Of a stretch of DNA of 64,000 bases, positions 22,263 to 33,100 are shown piece after piece (position 1 is the first letter of the stretch; every line of letters starts with the position of its first letter). The DNA comes from Yponomeuta sedellus (lineage: Eukaryota; Arthropoda; Insecta; Lepidoptera; Yponomeutidae): the NCBI GenBank assembly GCA_934045075.1, contig OW203722.1:23915379-23979378 (forward strand), read 5' to 3'. A program made the translations under genes and the position numbers. The notes under the pieces are model-generated. The model did no database searches and was not told the origin of the DNA. It saw only the letters and a list, made by a program, of their open reading frames with translations.

Positions 22263-25200
22263 TCACACTTTGGCGGCGCGCGGCGGGTACTTAGGCCGCG
22301 CCTGCTGCTGCTTGAGCTGCAGCACGATCTGCCGCAGCCGCGTGACGTCACGGCCGCGCCGCGGCCCGAAGTCGCACAGCTCGCTGACGCGCGCCCACTC
22401 GCCGCCCTCCTCAGCCGCGCCCTCGGAACCGCGGGCCAGCGCGCGCTCCGCGTTCCTGCAGAGACGGATCAATCAATCGTCGTCAGGCTCACTAGCCCAC
22501 TGCTGGACATAGCCCTCCCCTAAAGAGCGCTGCGTTGTGCTATCATAGGGGGCGATGCCCATAATCCCCACGATGGGGATTGGGGGTTGGGGATGGCAGT
22601 TCGATCAATCGATCAAATAAATTTATTTCAACGTAAACAATTTACATTCTGTTTGCTGAATGTCAATGTAAAATGTGAGCCGCTGCCTTCGGGCCGTATT
22701 GTAGTGGAGAAAAAGGCAGCGGGAAAAAAAACTCCACTCTTGACCATCTTTTCTCAAGTCATCTTAAACCAAATACATCAGTTTCCATACGTAAACCTAA
22801 TAAGATTTCATGATTGCCATTACCAACCCTAAATGCCAAAGCATTAGTCTCACAATAGTGCCAGACACACGCACTCGTTCACGAGCATAACGCAGTGGTC
22901 AGCCATCATCAGTATCAACCATTTTGGAGAGAGATAGATGATCCGAACACCACGCTACTATTCGAATGACCTTTAGCGACTGATAATCTCATCTGTCTTC
23001 TTGTTCTTCTTATAATGCCACCTCCTATAGGAGGTCGGCTATCGTTGTGGCCACTGTTACCCGTGATGTGGCTCGGAACAAATTGCCGGTGTCTGTCTGA
23101 AACCATCAGCAAGGTTTCGCAGCCAGTGAGTGCTTTAAAGCCTTGTCTTCTGCGGCCCTCATCTGTCTACACGATCCTAAGCGTTCAAGGCTTGGCTCGG
23201 CCTGGAGGCAACTAACATTGTGAATTCACATTCGACAAACGAATTGTACATTCTTTGCGTTCGAGGTTCTGATTTCAGAACTTTGATTATTCTACGGAAC
23301 CCCATATCAAACTATTCAATACAAGACCAGTTCAATAAGTTACCGAGGGTACCGGCCCTGTCCCATTACAGCACGAAACCTTTGGGTTCCAAAGAATCGG
23401 CCTCACTATGGGCGTTACCATGTTTGTATTGTTCTTGTTTGGTTACTATAGAAGAGTAAGTATCCTAGTTGGGACCAGTCAGTGAAAAAAGCTTAATAAA
23501 AAGCATCTAACCAATGAACACATTTCCCTTTTGATATTTCACCCAAAAGGGGTGTGGATTTGACGGACTACTTCTATATGAGACAGACGGCAATCGGATC
23601 TTGACAGGAAATAGAATAGAATGTTGCTTTAACAACATCATTGACTTCTTTACTCAATAGGCCCACCACCATTTATAAATTAAAACCCTGGAGGGGTCAA
23701 AAGTGCACATACACCAACCCAAACCAAATTAAAATGACACTTAAAATAAACCGCCATGGTTTAAAATATAACAATTATGTGTAGGTACGGAGTGTTAATT
23801 TACTAACAGCGTTTCCGAAACCAACATAGTCTCGGCATCATTATCCTGTGAAATCAAGATCTGTAGATATTTATGTTTATTTAGATATTCCCTTTTTTAG
23901 CTTAATATTGTTTTGCAACGCGTCTACAAATGCACAATGAAATACCGAAAACTTCTCGAGAAATCTTTCATGCGTTTGTATAGAAAACGAATTTATAATT
24001 CGACGCGCAATTTATTCAAATGATCGGTGTCTCATTGCGCTGGTTTATACTTACGATCCAAGGATAAAAACGTCGAACATGACGCGTCCAGCATAAATTG
24101 TATTACTTTCACACCAAAATTTATGAATTTAAAATAGTTTGCTATGGTGTGCAGCATAACACCTTGTATGCCTTAACTGAAAAATGAAAGTTTTTTTTTG
24201 TACTAACATTTAGTTATCCCTATTCCAGTACCAATGTCTTATTAATCTGAACCTCCTTTGAACTATGAAAAACCTCTGAAATCAAACAAACACGAACGCG
24301 CAAGGGACATCACAATTTGTGGTATTTATGACCCTGTTAAAGGCAAAAATATTAGGTAAACATAATAATGAAATTATTAATAATGGTTAGTAAAATCCAG
24401 AAACCTATGCAAAGACAATACTGTAACTCGATAATACTCACTTTGCTGACTCCCTGATGGCATTGGAAAGGAAATAGAACACCATTAGAATAACTACTAC
24501 AGTACAATCATGTTACTATTATTTGTATTTTTTACTCCTTACTATTTATCTACTAAGCAATGTAATCTGTATTCTAAGCCGCTAATATTAGAATACACAT
24601 TAGAGTGCATTGTATTTAAGTTGAGTCACATCAAACTACTTTATGTAAAGGTTGAAGAAAAGGAAAGAATGACATGGTAGTGCAACACAGAGGAGTAGAC
24701 TGGTATTAAAAAGTGCGGAAGAGTTGTTCAGAGTTGCACTGAACAGAGAGTATTGTAAAGAGCTGATTGCCAACCTCCAATTATGGAGAGGCACTTTAAG
24801 TATAAGAAACAAATTTATATTATTATTATTGTTAATACACTGGAAGCTCTAAGCTAATGCATGTATATTTTATGACAGCACTAACCATATAATATAACCA
24901 ACATATAAAAAGAATTTTGAGGTAGCTCAACTTATATTTATTTTAACTTATATGTATTTCTATAGTAACTCTCTTTTATAACTATACATTTTTACAACAC
25001 TTTCTACATTCCCAAGATTAGTTAAGCATGCTATAAAAACTACTACTACTTAAAGAAAAGTTGAAAAAAGAACCAAAAGAATCATAATGCACATGCGGGC
25101 AATAAAAATAATGAAATTCTGCCACAGCAAATTGGTGAGAGAATGATTAGCAATAATTATCCTAAATATAGCCACTTTTATTCGAGAGGTTCTCGGCAGA

Positions 25201-28200
25201 TATTTTTTCAAGACTGTGTGACCAGTTCTTGTTTGATGATTAGAATCTTTATTGAATACTAGCTGTGCCTACAGCTTTGAAAGGAATTCAACAAGGTCCA
25301 TTGTAAATATTGGTGAAAGAATTTTTTGAATCAGATAAGTAGTTCTTAGATAACCTCCAAGTCCAAACTTTACTCCTTTGCTTTAATATTGCAAATGTAT
25401 TACCTGTTAGCAGCCTTCGTCTTGGCTATCTGTTCCTTGTGGGTCTTGTACCAGTCTTCGAGCTCCTTCTTGGCTACCTTCAGCATTTCCTCTTTTTTCT
25501 TCTCTTCCTCAGCATCTGTGGAGTGTTTTACACATTTAATGAAACAGCATGCATTGGTGAAATGTTTCATGCTTTGATCAAATTGCACTTGGTTGCAAAT
25601 GTCATGAAAATTGTATTTTATGACTTAGGACAAAATTTGCTTCTGGTAATTTTTTTATAAGATAGTCCCAAATCGACGGGGAAGAAGCAAATACTTCTAT
25701 CTTACATTTTTCGGCAAATTGAGTTTTAGACGTAGTTGGATGCAAAATTTAATTTAACGTTAGCTGGAAAGATCTCTTATCTATATTTCCCAGTTTTAGG
25801 GAGATTTTTAATGTATAGAAATAGCTCTTAAAATAAAGCTTTAATATGTTGTAATAATTTTAATGAAAATATCTCCTTTCTATGAAAAGAAATTACTCCT
25901 TTCTCGTTCGCGCCTGTTTTTTTCTGACAATAGCTCCTATTTTCGCCATGAAGCGTGTTTACTCGAGCGCAGCACTCGCGTGACTGCCGACAAGGATCCG
26001 CACAATGAAAGGAAGTCCTAGTTCGCCGATATAGATGGCGTTAGCCTCGCTCAGTTTCTTCAAACGCACATGCTACAAACCCAAATAGTGCGAGTTTTAA
26101 CGTGCTTCTCATGAAGAAAATTGTGAAAAATAGAAAATAGTGATCAGTTAGTGTTGGATTCTTAATTATTCAGGTAAGTTTTGCAATATTTAATTGAATA
26201 TTTGTGAAAACGATCAGCAAAATCAGTGTGAACGCATGTTCACCTACCGCAGTAGGTACTTACTGTTTTACTTCTGCATGTTGTAACATAGCATAGGTTT
26301 ATCGCATAATCATCTATTAGATTTAGTATCTCACATTAAATACTTGCCATTGTACTGTTTTTATAACTCTCTTGGTACATTATTTTGACTTTGTAGCAAA
26401 ATATTTTACCTACGGTCTTAACGGTAAAATTGTTTGTGTTAATAAAAATAGCTCCTATCTTCGAATTTATAAAGTTAAGAGATGTTGGCATTGTTTGTAA
26501 AAATGAAGTTAGGAGATTTTACTATAGGAAACCCTAGACGACAATAAGATTTTAGATTCATTATTTTATTATACGTATGCGATAAATAGCTACAACGGTT
26601 AAATAAATATCTCACAATTATGTGTTTTTCAGTTAAAATGTCTAGAAATACTGAATTATACTGAGGCGTACGGGGGAAGAAAATCCTCGGATTATTAAAC
26701 CAAGATGTCATTGCTGTTAAGTCAGAACGCAAGTCATTAAGAAATAGTTTTTTTCAACGCACTAGCTAGCCGATATATTCCTACCATTATTTTGTATTGT
26801 AAGCTTGATTTCCCGTTTATATTTTTCAGAAAAACAAACAGAATCAGCATCACCAAAACCTTCAAATTCACATGCTATCACCGATAACCCTGGTTCAAAA
26901 CGTACGTTGTGTGTTTTATCATACCTTAATGTATTATTTTTATACATTTCATATTGAATAACTCTGTTCAAAATTTTGCTTTTAGGAAAACCATTGGAAT
27001 TAGTAAAGAGAAAACTTTTTGAAAATGATGATACAGGACCTACTTATCCTAAACGTAAGTCTATCGTCTATTATTCAACAATAATTTCACGTTTACTAAT
27101 CACTGGATGCCTATACTTGTAGTACCTACATAGTGACCTAATAAATGAAAAATAAAATACAATTATTGCACACAATACTTACTAATTATGACTGTTATAG
27201 AACTTGTTCCATATTATTTTATTAATTTTAGGACAACAAACGGAATCAGTACAAAAAACTCTTTCTGCTCGGGCTGCTTTTACCAGAAAGATAAAGAAAG
27301 TATCTGGTAATGTAAAATCATTTACCAAAAGACTGTCATCCTTATTATGATAATTTACCACACGAGTAGTTTATAATAAGTTCATAATGATGATTCTTAT
27401 TATTGATTTCAGTTAATTATTTACTTACAATTTGTTTTTGTTAATCTTACTTTATAGTAATTTTTTTGAAACCCACCTAATTAGGTTGTACCTACTTTAT
27501 TATGTTGCATTAAGAATTGGTAAATGCAAAAATTTTGTTTTATTTTAATAATTTCATTATTTTCTTAATAAAATATGAATATTTTGTTAATTTATTGCAT
27601 GTTTTGTATAGTTAACAGTTAAAATTTAACTAACTAAATCTTGCCCCAATATATACCCCCCCTTTATAATATCTTCTAACTTGAACTCAATTTGAAATTC
27701 GTTTGAAGCAATACCTCCTATCTTACAAAATTATGTATAATTTATGTTATTCAGTACTTGTTGTTTTTTTCTAAATTAATAATAGTTTTCTGATGCTATA
27801 GAGAATAGTTTACAAAGAGAAATAAATCAATTAATAGGAATTAGAAGAAATATTTACAAGTGGAAATACCGTCTAACGTCAAAACTTTCAACATAACACA
27901 GAAATCAATAGCTTCTATCTTACACTAACTTAGGATCCTCTAGGTCTACTAAATTAACATTAGTTTAAAAAAAGGCAATTGAAATAATAAAACAACCTTC
28001 AGAACATGAGGTCGCACTAAAATTATAAACAAAAATATTATTCAGTTCTTTCCTCCTCCTGTAAAGTTAGGTCTTTACTGAAATAGAAGTATTTGCTTCT
28101 TCCCCGTCGAAATGGTATTTAGTGATTTGGTTATACATTAAATGTATAAAACCACAGACATGAATCCTGATATATGTTCTCTCAAGGAAAAAGTTACATA

Positions 28201-29522
28201 AGTTGACAAGAGGAACAACATATAAAAATTCAGAATGTACACTGGTCTCTGCCTACCTTCCAGGAAAAAGCGTTTTAACTTCTCAACATCTAAGGACTAT
28301 TTACCTTTCTCCTCTAATCTCTTCTTTTGCTCCTCACGCCAAATACGGATCTTCTCCGGCTCTTCACGCTCCTGCTTGAACACTGATGTGGGAGCTGGCT
28401 CATCTTCAAATACTGACATCCCTGTGCCATCCCCGGCTCCATTGACTTCTGTATCAACTACTTTTTTAACAAAAAAAAGCGACTTCAAGAAAAACATACA
28501 TTAAAGAGAAGAATTATGACTTTCCTGTGGACATCATCAACAGATGTTCACTATTCTTATATAACTTATTTGTACATCAGTCCATTCAAATGTTGTCTGG
28601 AAGAGATCACTTTTAGTGATAGGCCACCGTCTGTATAGGTTAAGAAATATCTGTGTAATTTCCATTTTTATGTACAATAAAGTGTTCATCAGATGTGGCC
28701 TTTTTATAAAAAACAATATACAGATGAATTGAGATATTTCTCTTATTTTTGAAGTTGGTAAAAAATAGTACCTTCCTAAGGGGCCTCCAATGATTGCAAG
28801 AGTTAAAATGGGGCAGGTTAGGTTAGGTGGATTCCTGCAAAATTTCACCAAATCTTATTAGATCTTGCAGGTATTTTTTTATTCATTGAATGTACTTAGA
28901 AGGTACTGCACCTAATCTCAATGGCAAATTTTAAGGAAATCATTTTATTAAGTCATTTTAAGGCCGAGTATAGGTTGAATGGTATTGAGGTTAAATGGAA
29001 AATGCATTAATAGTAGACTGCATAAAAACGAGAGCTTGTCAAACAATAATGTTGTTTACCAACCAAGAGGGTAATCTTGAAACAATCTCGAAACTATGGA
29101 CTGGCAGGACAGTAAGATAGGAGGAGTCTCTGACTAGCCGTGGGTTGTGACCCACTGAGGCTATGTAAAAAACCTACAATTAACGTTTATACATATTAAA
29201 TTAGAGGTGTACATTTGTGACATCCATGGGGTCCATCGGGATTGTGCAAGAAATACCTAAGTCTGTTACAACTAAAAATCAATAACAAACTTAGTGCATC
29301 TCGTTATTAAAGTAATTGTATCAATTGTAATGGCTAAAAAGTAGGCGTAAGATATTTACCAACGAAATCGTCGAGACCGTTGCTCGAGGAGACTGCAACT
29401 GGGGGCGGAGCACTAGTTTCCAGATCATCTTCTAGACCAGCCAACTGGTTCTGCTCACGGGCAAGGAAGTCCGCCGCAGGGTCAACCTCGGGCTGCACGA
29501 AGCTGTCTCCGAAATCATCCAT
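22263..29522 (-). CDS. Clc: Clathrin light chain, four exons (206 aa)
   Basis: Spliced model: 29360-29522, 28305-28457, 25404-25515 and 22263-22455. All have GT/AG borders, and the phases sum to an intact 621-nt frame. The N-terminus MDDFGDSFVQPEVDPAADFL and the acidic PAADFLAREQ region match insect clathrin light chains. The heavy-chain-binding central helix reads REEPEKIRIWREEQKKRLEE and continues EEEKKKEEMLKVAKKELEDW. The C-terminal exon has WARVSELCDF and DVTRLRQIVLQLKQ, the family's conserved end. The protein decorates the clathrin hub and couples coats to actin and uncoating factors. The acceptor of exon 2 is ambiguous by one codon (28457 or 28460). The last exon is much more GC-rich than the rest. 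Introns 2 and 3 are long and repeat-laden. Confidence 0.97.
22487..22610 (-). repeat. Interspersed repeat R2, partial copy in Clc intron 3
   Basis: It matches the 3' third of R2 (CACTGCTGGACATAGCCCTC and CCCATAATCCCCAC). It lies about 30 bp from the last Clc exon, close to the branch-point region of that intron. Confidence 0.7.
22615..22850 (+). repeat. Interspersed repeat R3, copy 1
   Basis: The blocks TTTACATTCTGTTTGCTGAA, GTAGTGGAGAAAAAGGCAGC and TAAATGCCAAAGCATTA are shared in order with 39143-39375. It is about 235 bp, non-coding, and probably a LINE 3' end. Its ORF of 81 codons is not conserved between copies. Confidence 0.75.
22851..25403 (-). other. Clc intron 3, remainder
   Basis: This is about 2.5 kb of AT-rich intron. 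No further exon with Clc-like sequence or any intact mobile element was recognised. Several 60-80-codon ORFs here have no family features. Confidence 0.5.
25674..28109. mobile_element. 2.4-kb TIR DNA transposon in Clc intron 2
   Basis: CGACGGGGAAGAAGCAAATA plus CTTCTAT (25674-25700) is repeated in perfect inverted orientation at 28083-28109, giving 27-bp terminal inverted repeats. AAAT flanks both ends (25670-25673 and 28110-28113), a candidate 4-bp target duplication. Variants of CTCCTATCTTA recur inside (about 25695, 25870, 25932, 26451, 27713, 27909), as subterminal transposase-binding repeats do in other families. No intact transposase was found, but plus-strand exon-like blocks lie inside (separate entry). 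Superfamily not assigned. Confidence 0.8.
26139..27306 (+). pseudogene. Exon-like blocks on the plus strand inside the TIR transposon
   Basis: Four blocks are bordered by good splice signals. A leader ends at ATTATTCAG|GTAAGT (26172). Then come 26831-26899 (TTTTTCAG ... GTACGT), 26986-27053 (TTTTAG ... GTAAGT) and 27233-27306 (TTTTAG ... GTAATG). In phase they read through as short Lys/Thr/Ser-rich segments (KPLELVKRKLFENDD, RQQTESVQKTLSARAAFTR). The ATG at 26637 runs into a stop after eight codons. I do not recognise the protein. It may be the remains of the element's own multi-exon gene or a captured host fragment. Confidence 0.45.
28585..28693 (+). repeat. Interspersed repeat R4 (LINE 3' end), copy 1
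   Basis: GTTGTCTGGAAGAGATCAC, then AGAAATATCTGTGTAATTTC and TGTACAATAAAGTGTTC, are shared with 62740-62850. This is a common lepidopteran LINE 3' terminus including a polyadenylation signal. It lies in Clc intron 1. Confidence 0.75.
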
Positions 29523-31349
29523 TTTCGTAGAAAATTCGAAATTAGGCGAGAATCAGAAGAAAATCAAGAAAACTATAAAGTGTGACGTTCAGCGAACTGA
29601 GCACAGAGCATATAAACACACACTCAGTGTTGCCGCAACCGAAAATGTATTTCGGACGTTACCCAATCTGAAAAGGGACCGTTTTCAAGATTAAGGTACG
29701 GTTTTCAATGTACTGTATGTATAGTAAAGAAATAAAGTAAAAAAACAAGATACTAGGTAACAATAAATACCTACCTAAGGTAGGTATTTATTGTTATTAT
29801 ACCTTATTGCTCAAGTTGTTAGTGGTAGGTTCATGACGCTCAACCGCCAACCACAATAATAATTTGTCAATATCTTTATTTTATGCATTATCTTTATTTT
29901 ATGTTATAGTTTATTACATAAAATTAGTACCTATGTTCAAATCGTAAAATCACGGCAAAATGTTTGTTTTCTTTTCATTGATGATGTTCCGCTCTACGCA
30001 AATTATTTAGGTTGCAGTTCATTCAACTTATTAATTCATGTTATCCATCTCATCCACTCAACTGTACTGAGTGTTATGTGAGCTATAGCTAGTTTTTTTC
30101 TAATTCGGAACGGACCATGCCATGAGTTCGTAAGCGGCATGTCAAAAATATTGCTATCTTTGTTCCCCATAACAAATTAATAGTGTTATCTCAGTTTTTG
30201 CTTAGCGCTGTCGTAAAGATGCGTTCAAAGAAAACATAATTACTTAGTTGGATGTGTTCACTGATAAAATGTTGATTGGAATATAGACGGAGTGGCGGCG
30301 GCTTAGAAAAAGGGACGGTGGTAGCAATGGGACGGTGAAGGGACGGTCGTAAAATAAAAAGGACGGAAAACCGTCCCTTTTAGGACGGTGTGGCAACGCT
30401 GCACACACTACGTTTTAAGAGACGGGACCTCCCTATATGCTTTTGTAATGAGTTTAGCCAAGGGGTAGCAGTAACTTAGCAGAAACCTTGAACAGTAATG
30501 CTGTCCTGCGTTCGCTAACTAACCTTCCATAAGAAAAAAAGAGATGGCATGATGTTTATCAATGCACCGATTTCAAGGTGCGTACATGCCCTACTGTCAA
30601 ACGCTACCGACTAGGGATGGGCCTAACTGTCCATCGATATCGATAGAATTGTTGAAAAAATCGGGCTTTTCGTATTGTATGACGCATTAGTATTCATTTA
30701 TGTAATATTGAAATATATAATAATAAATAAAAGACTGTTACTTTTTGTGCAAAATGAAAATGCTTACTTATTTTTTTTACATAGGCCTTAACATAAAAAG
30801 TTCCATACCTTAAAAATCCGAGACTAAGCTTTACATTAACGTTGTTTTTTGCATTTAGTAAAAAATAAAAATACATACAGAGTTAGGACCCTTTGTTACA
30901 TATTCCATGATAGGAAATGGATGAAAATATCTTTCTTTTGTATATTAGTCTTACAATACCATTTGATAAGAAATATCGTTTAGTGAAAGCAGATCACTGT
31001 CAATATTTATTGGAAGATACGTAATGAAGGCATACACTCGCGACGAACATCTCTTCAAAAGGAATACTAACACTAGTACTTGGTTAACCAGATAGTATCG
31101 ATTAAGTGAATCCATCTTCCACCGCAATCTCTCGCTAAAAGTGGGCAACAAAACGCGTTTAAATATAATAATATTATTATTATTAAAAATCTTTATTGCA
31201 TAAAAGTTTTTCACATAGGCGAGGTTAATACTACTTAGCATTATCTACGAACCAACCCTTTTTTGGAGACCAGATTAGCAGGAAGTGCAATTTACAATAT
31301 TAAATTTACTCGTTTCTCATTTAACTCTAACTTATAAATATGAAATTTA
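29523..31349. other. Intergenic upstream of Clc
   Basis: The first ~100 bp are Clc 5'UTR/promoter on the minus strand. At 30285-30400 the unit GGGACGGT recurs several times and includes the inverted pair AAAAGGACGGAAAACCGTCC. ATCGATATCGAT is at 30633-30644 and contains TATCGATA. No coding exon is supported. Confidence 0.5.
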
Positions 31350-31539
31350 GGGTCTGTTTCACAATCTGCTGATAAAGTTCCGGATAAGCTATCCGCAACC
31401 AGGGCTGCTGTTTGTTCTAAATTTGAAGCCATAAACGAACACACGCAACATAGAAAAAAAAATTAAATTTAGAACAAACGGCAGCCCTGGTTGCGGATAG
31501 CTTTTCTGGAACTTTATTTGAACATTGTGAAACAGGTTC
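31350..31539. mobile_element. 190-bp palindromic MITE (Harbinger-type)
   Basis: The ends GGGTCTGTTTCACAATCTGC and, on the other strand, GAACCTGTTTCACAATGTTC begin about 75-bp imperfect inverted repeats that share GCTATCCGCAACCAGGGCTG and TGTTCTAAATTT. TTA flanks both sides (31347-31349 and 31540-31542), the 3-bp target duplication of PIF/Harbinger elements. It has no coding capacity and lies at the end of the open frame of the P-like remnant. Confidence 0.88.
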
Positions 31540-31639
31540 TTAGTATAGTGGGGGAACATTTTAATATAGAGAGATATATACAATATATACAAATACAGGT
31601 GGTAGTTGCCATTCGTTGTAAACCGTGTTATTTTTAAAC

Positions 31640-31948
31640 AATAAACTATATTTGTATTAAATATATGATGATGGATTCTGATATTTAAATACGTTTCGTT
31701 GACAGATTTCAGCAAAAGATAGCGGTGGTTGTCAACGACAGAGTTATCAAAAGAGTGACTATGCAGTTCATTAAATACGTTAGACTGCAGTAATCTTCTT
31801 GAAATTTCGGTGATCATTGCAGTGAAGTGCTGTGGTTTACCAATACTTTTTTTGGGAACGAGAGCTTCAAATTCTCTGAGTACTTGTTCAGAAGTTTTGC
31901 AAATTTTTTGGACACTTATTGATGGTTTAGTGAGGCCTCCCCTGTCTC
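31640..31948 (-). pseudogene. Remnant of a P-element/THAP9-like transposase C-terminus
   Basis: The minus-strand frame reads RGGLTKPSISVQKICKTSEQ and later HRYLLLKSVNETYLNIRIHH. This matches the pattern RGGL-x-PS ... C-x2-E seen near the C-terminus of P-element-type transposases such as THAP9. It begins right at a splice acceptor (TATTTTATTTTCAG, 31949). The catalytic core is missing. The frame is off by one relative to the THAP exon just upstream, so the two do not currently join into one protein. Confidence 0.6.
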
Positions 31949-32623
31949 CTGAAAATAAAATACAATCGTTGTAAGCGTCCTGTTTCTTAAATAGTGTCAA
32001 GAAAAATAAAAAAATCGAAAACTGATCTACAACAAATATTCAACGTTCTTACCACCACTTCCATTTTTCCTGGCAAATTTAAGGTAGGCACTACATTTTC
32101 TTTTAGGCGTATTGGCAATAAATTTCTGCTTAGAAAGCAGTCGGGTCTGAAGTGCCTTGAGCACAATTTCCAATAGCTTTTGTACTGCTTCTCATTTCTG
32201 CCAATGGCGGCAAACCATTGCGAGCGTATGTTACTTTTCGGAAAACTTGAACAAAAAAATTATGTATTACATACTGAGAAGGACTAAAAGGTGTAACAAT
32301 AACGTTAACGAACATGTTATGATAATACTACCACAATGACGAACATTTATCGACAATGCTTTTGCCATCACTAGTGAGATTTACTAAATGGATTTGTTTT
32401 TATTCATAATTTTCATGCATAGATTGGTTTTAGGACCAACTTTTACAGTAATCTTGGTTAATGAGTCATCGGGGAATCTTTTTTCATTGATATTATTTCA
32501 TCCTATGCTTCTTTTACACGAGAAAACATAGATTTTTGGTACTCACTTATGGAAGCTCACATTATCATCTGCGTTTTCTTTATCTCTTGAACGTGAACTG
32601 CAGCCACGCACTATGCACCTCAT
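31916..32623 (-). CDS. THAP-domain protein 2 (short; possibly decayed P-like transposase N-terminus)
   Basis: Exons 32547-32623 and 32053-32245 join in phase (CAT AA|T TTT). They give a complete THAP zinc-binding DNA-recognition domain: C3 and C8 (MRCIVRGC), the FP motif FPKSNIRSQW, the C-x2-H pair in KLCSRHF, and the closing VPTLNLP. If the next acceptor (31948) is used, the frame ends after 11 further codons at 31916, for about 100 aa. The DNA there encodes P-transposase-like sequence in another frame, which suggests an internally deleted, frameshifted P-element-like gene. It could alternatively be a real short THAP protein. Confidence 0.72.
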
Positions 32624-33100
32624 TGTACATTTAGTATACAATATCACACAATTGTTCTTTTCCTCTTAAATGTCTTAATTATTTCAAGTTATGAAATAAT
32701 CCGTCAGACGACTGCTGAGATTATAAACACGCAACAACCCGACTAACTTTGAAAAGATTACAAGTGATAACACTTTGTTTAGTTACAATACCATCTTAAT
32801 TTAGAGTCTTACTCAAGGCATCAAGGTATCGTTTTGACAATTAGGCGTGTACGCTGTCACGTGACCATCGTTTCTTCTATTGATTTAATTGTTCTGTGAG
32901 TTTAGCCCCGTTAGCAATACCAACCAATAGAGCAAAAATGCAATATCAAAAGTGCTACCAACATAACAACTTGTCTGTGCATTAGGGACGTCCACTTACA
33001 TTGGTACTACATTTATCGATATCGATAAATTTTCATCCAGGGGGTCCGCACTTGGCCTAATAAAATTAATAAAAATCAAGGTTTTCAATAAAACGACAAA
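32624..33100 (-). other. Promoter interval upstream of THAP gene 2
   Basis: It contains the palindrome TTTATCGATATCGATAAA at 33012-33029, holding two overlapping TATCGATA motifs. This sequence is bound by DREF/BEAF-type factors at insect housekeeping promoters. Function here is inferred only. Confidence 0.45.

Noticed and set aside
22234..22512. 92-codon plus-strand ORF, Ser/Arg-rich
   Set aside because: Antisense shadow of the GC-rich last Clc exon fused to repeat R2.
32341..32545. FPDDSLTK block as a second THAP exon
   Set aside because: Splicing 32547-32623 directly to 32053-32245 gives a complete THAP domain with its own FP motif (FPKSNIRSQW), so this intronic match is coincidental.
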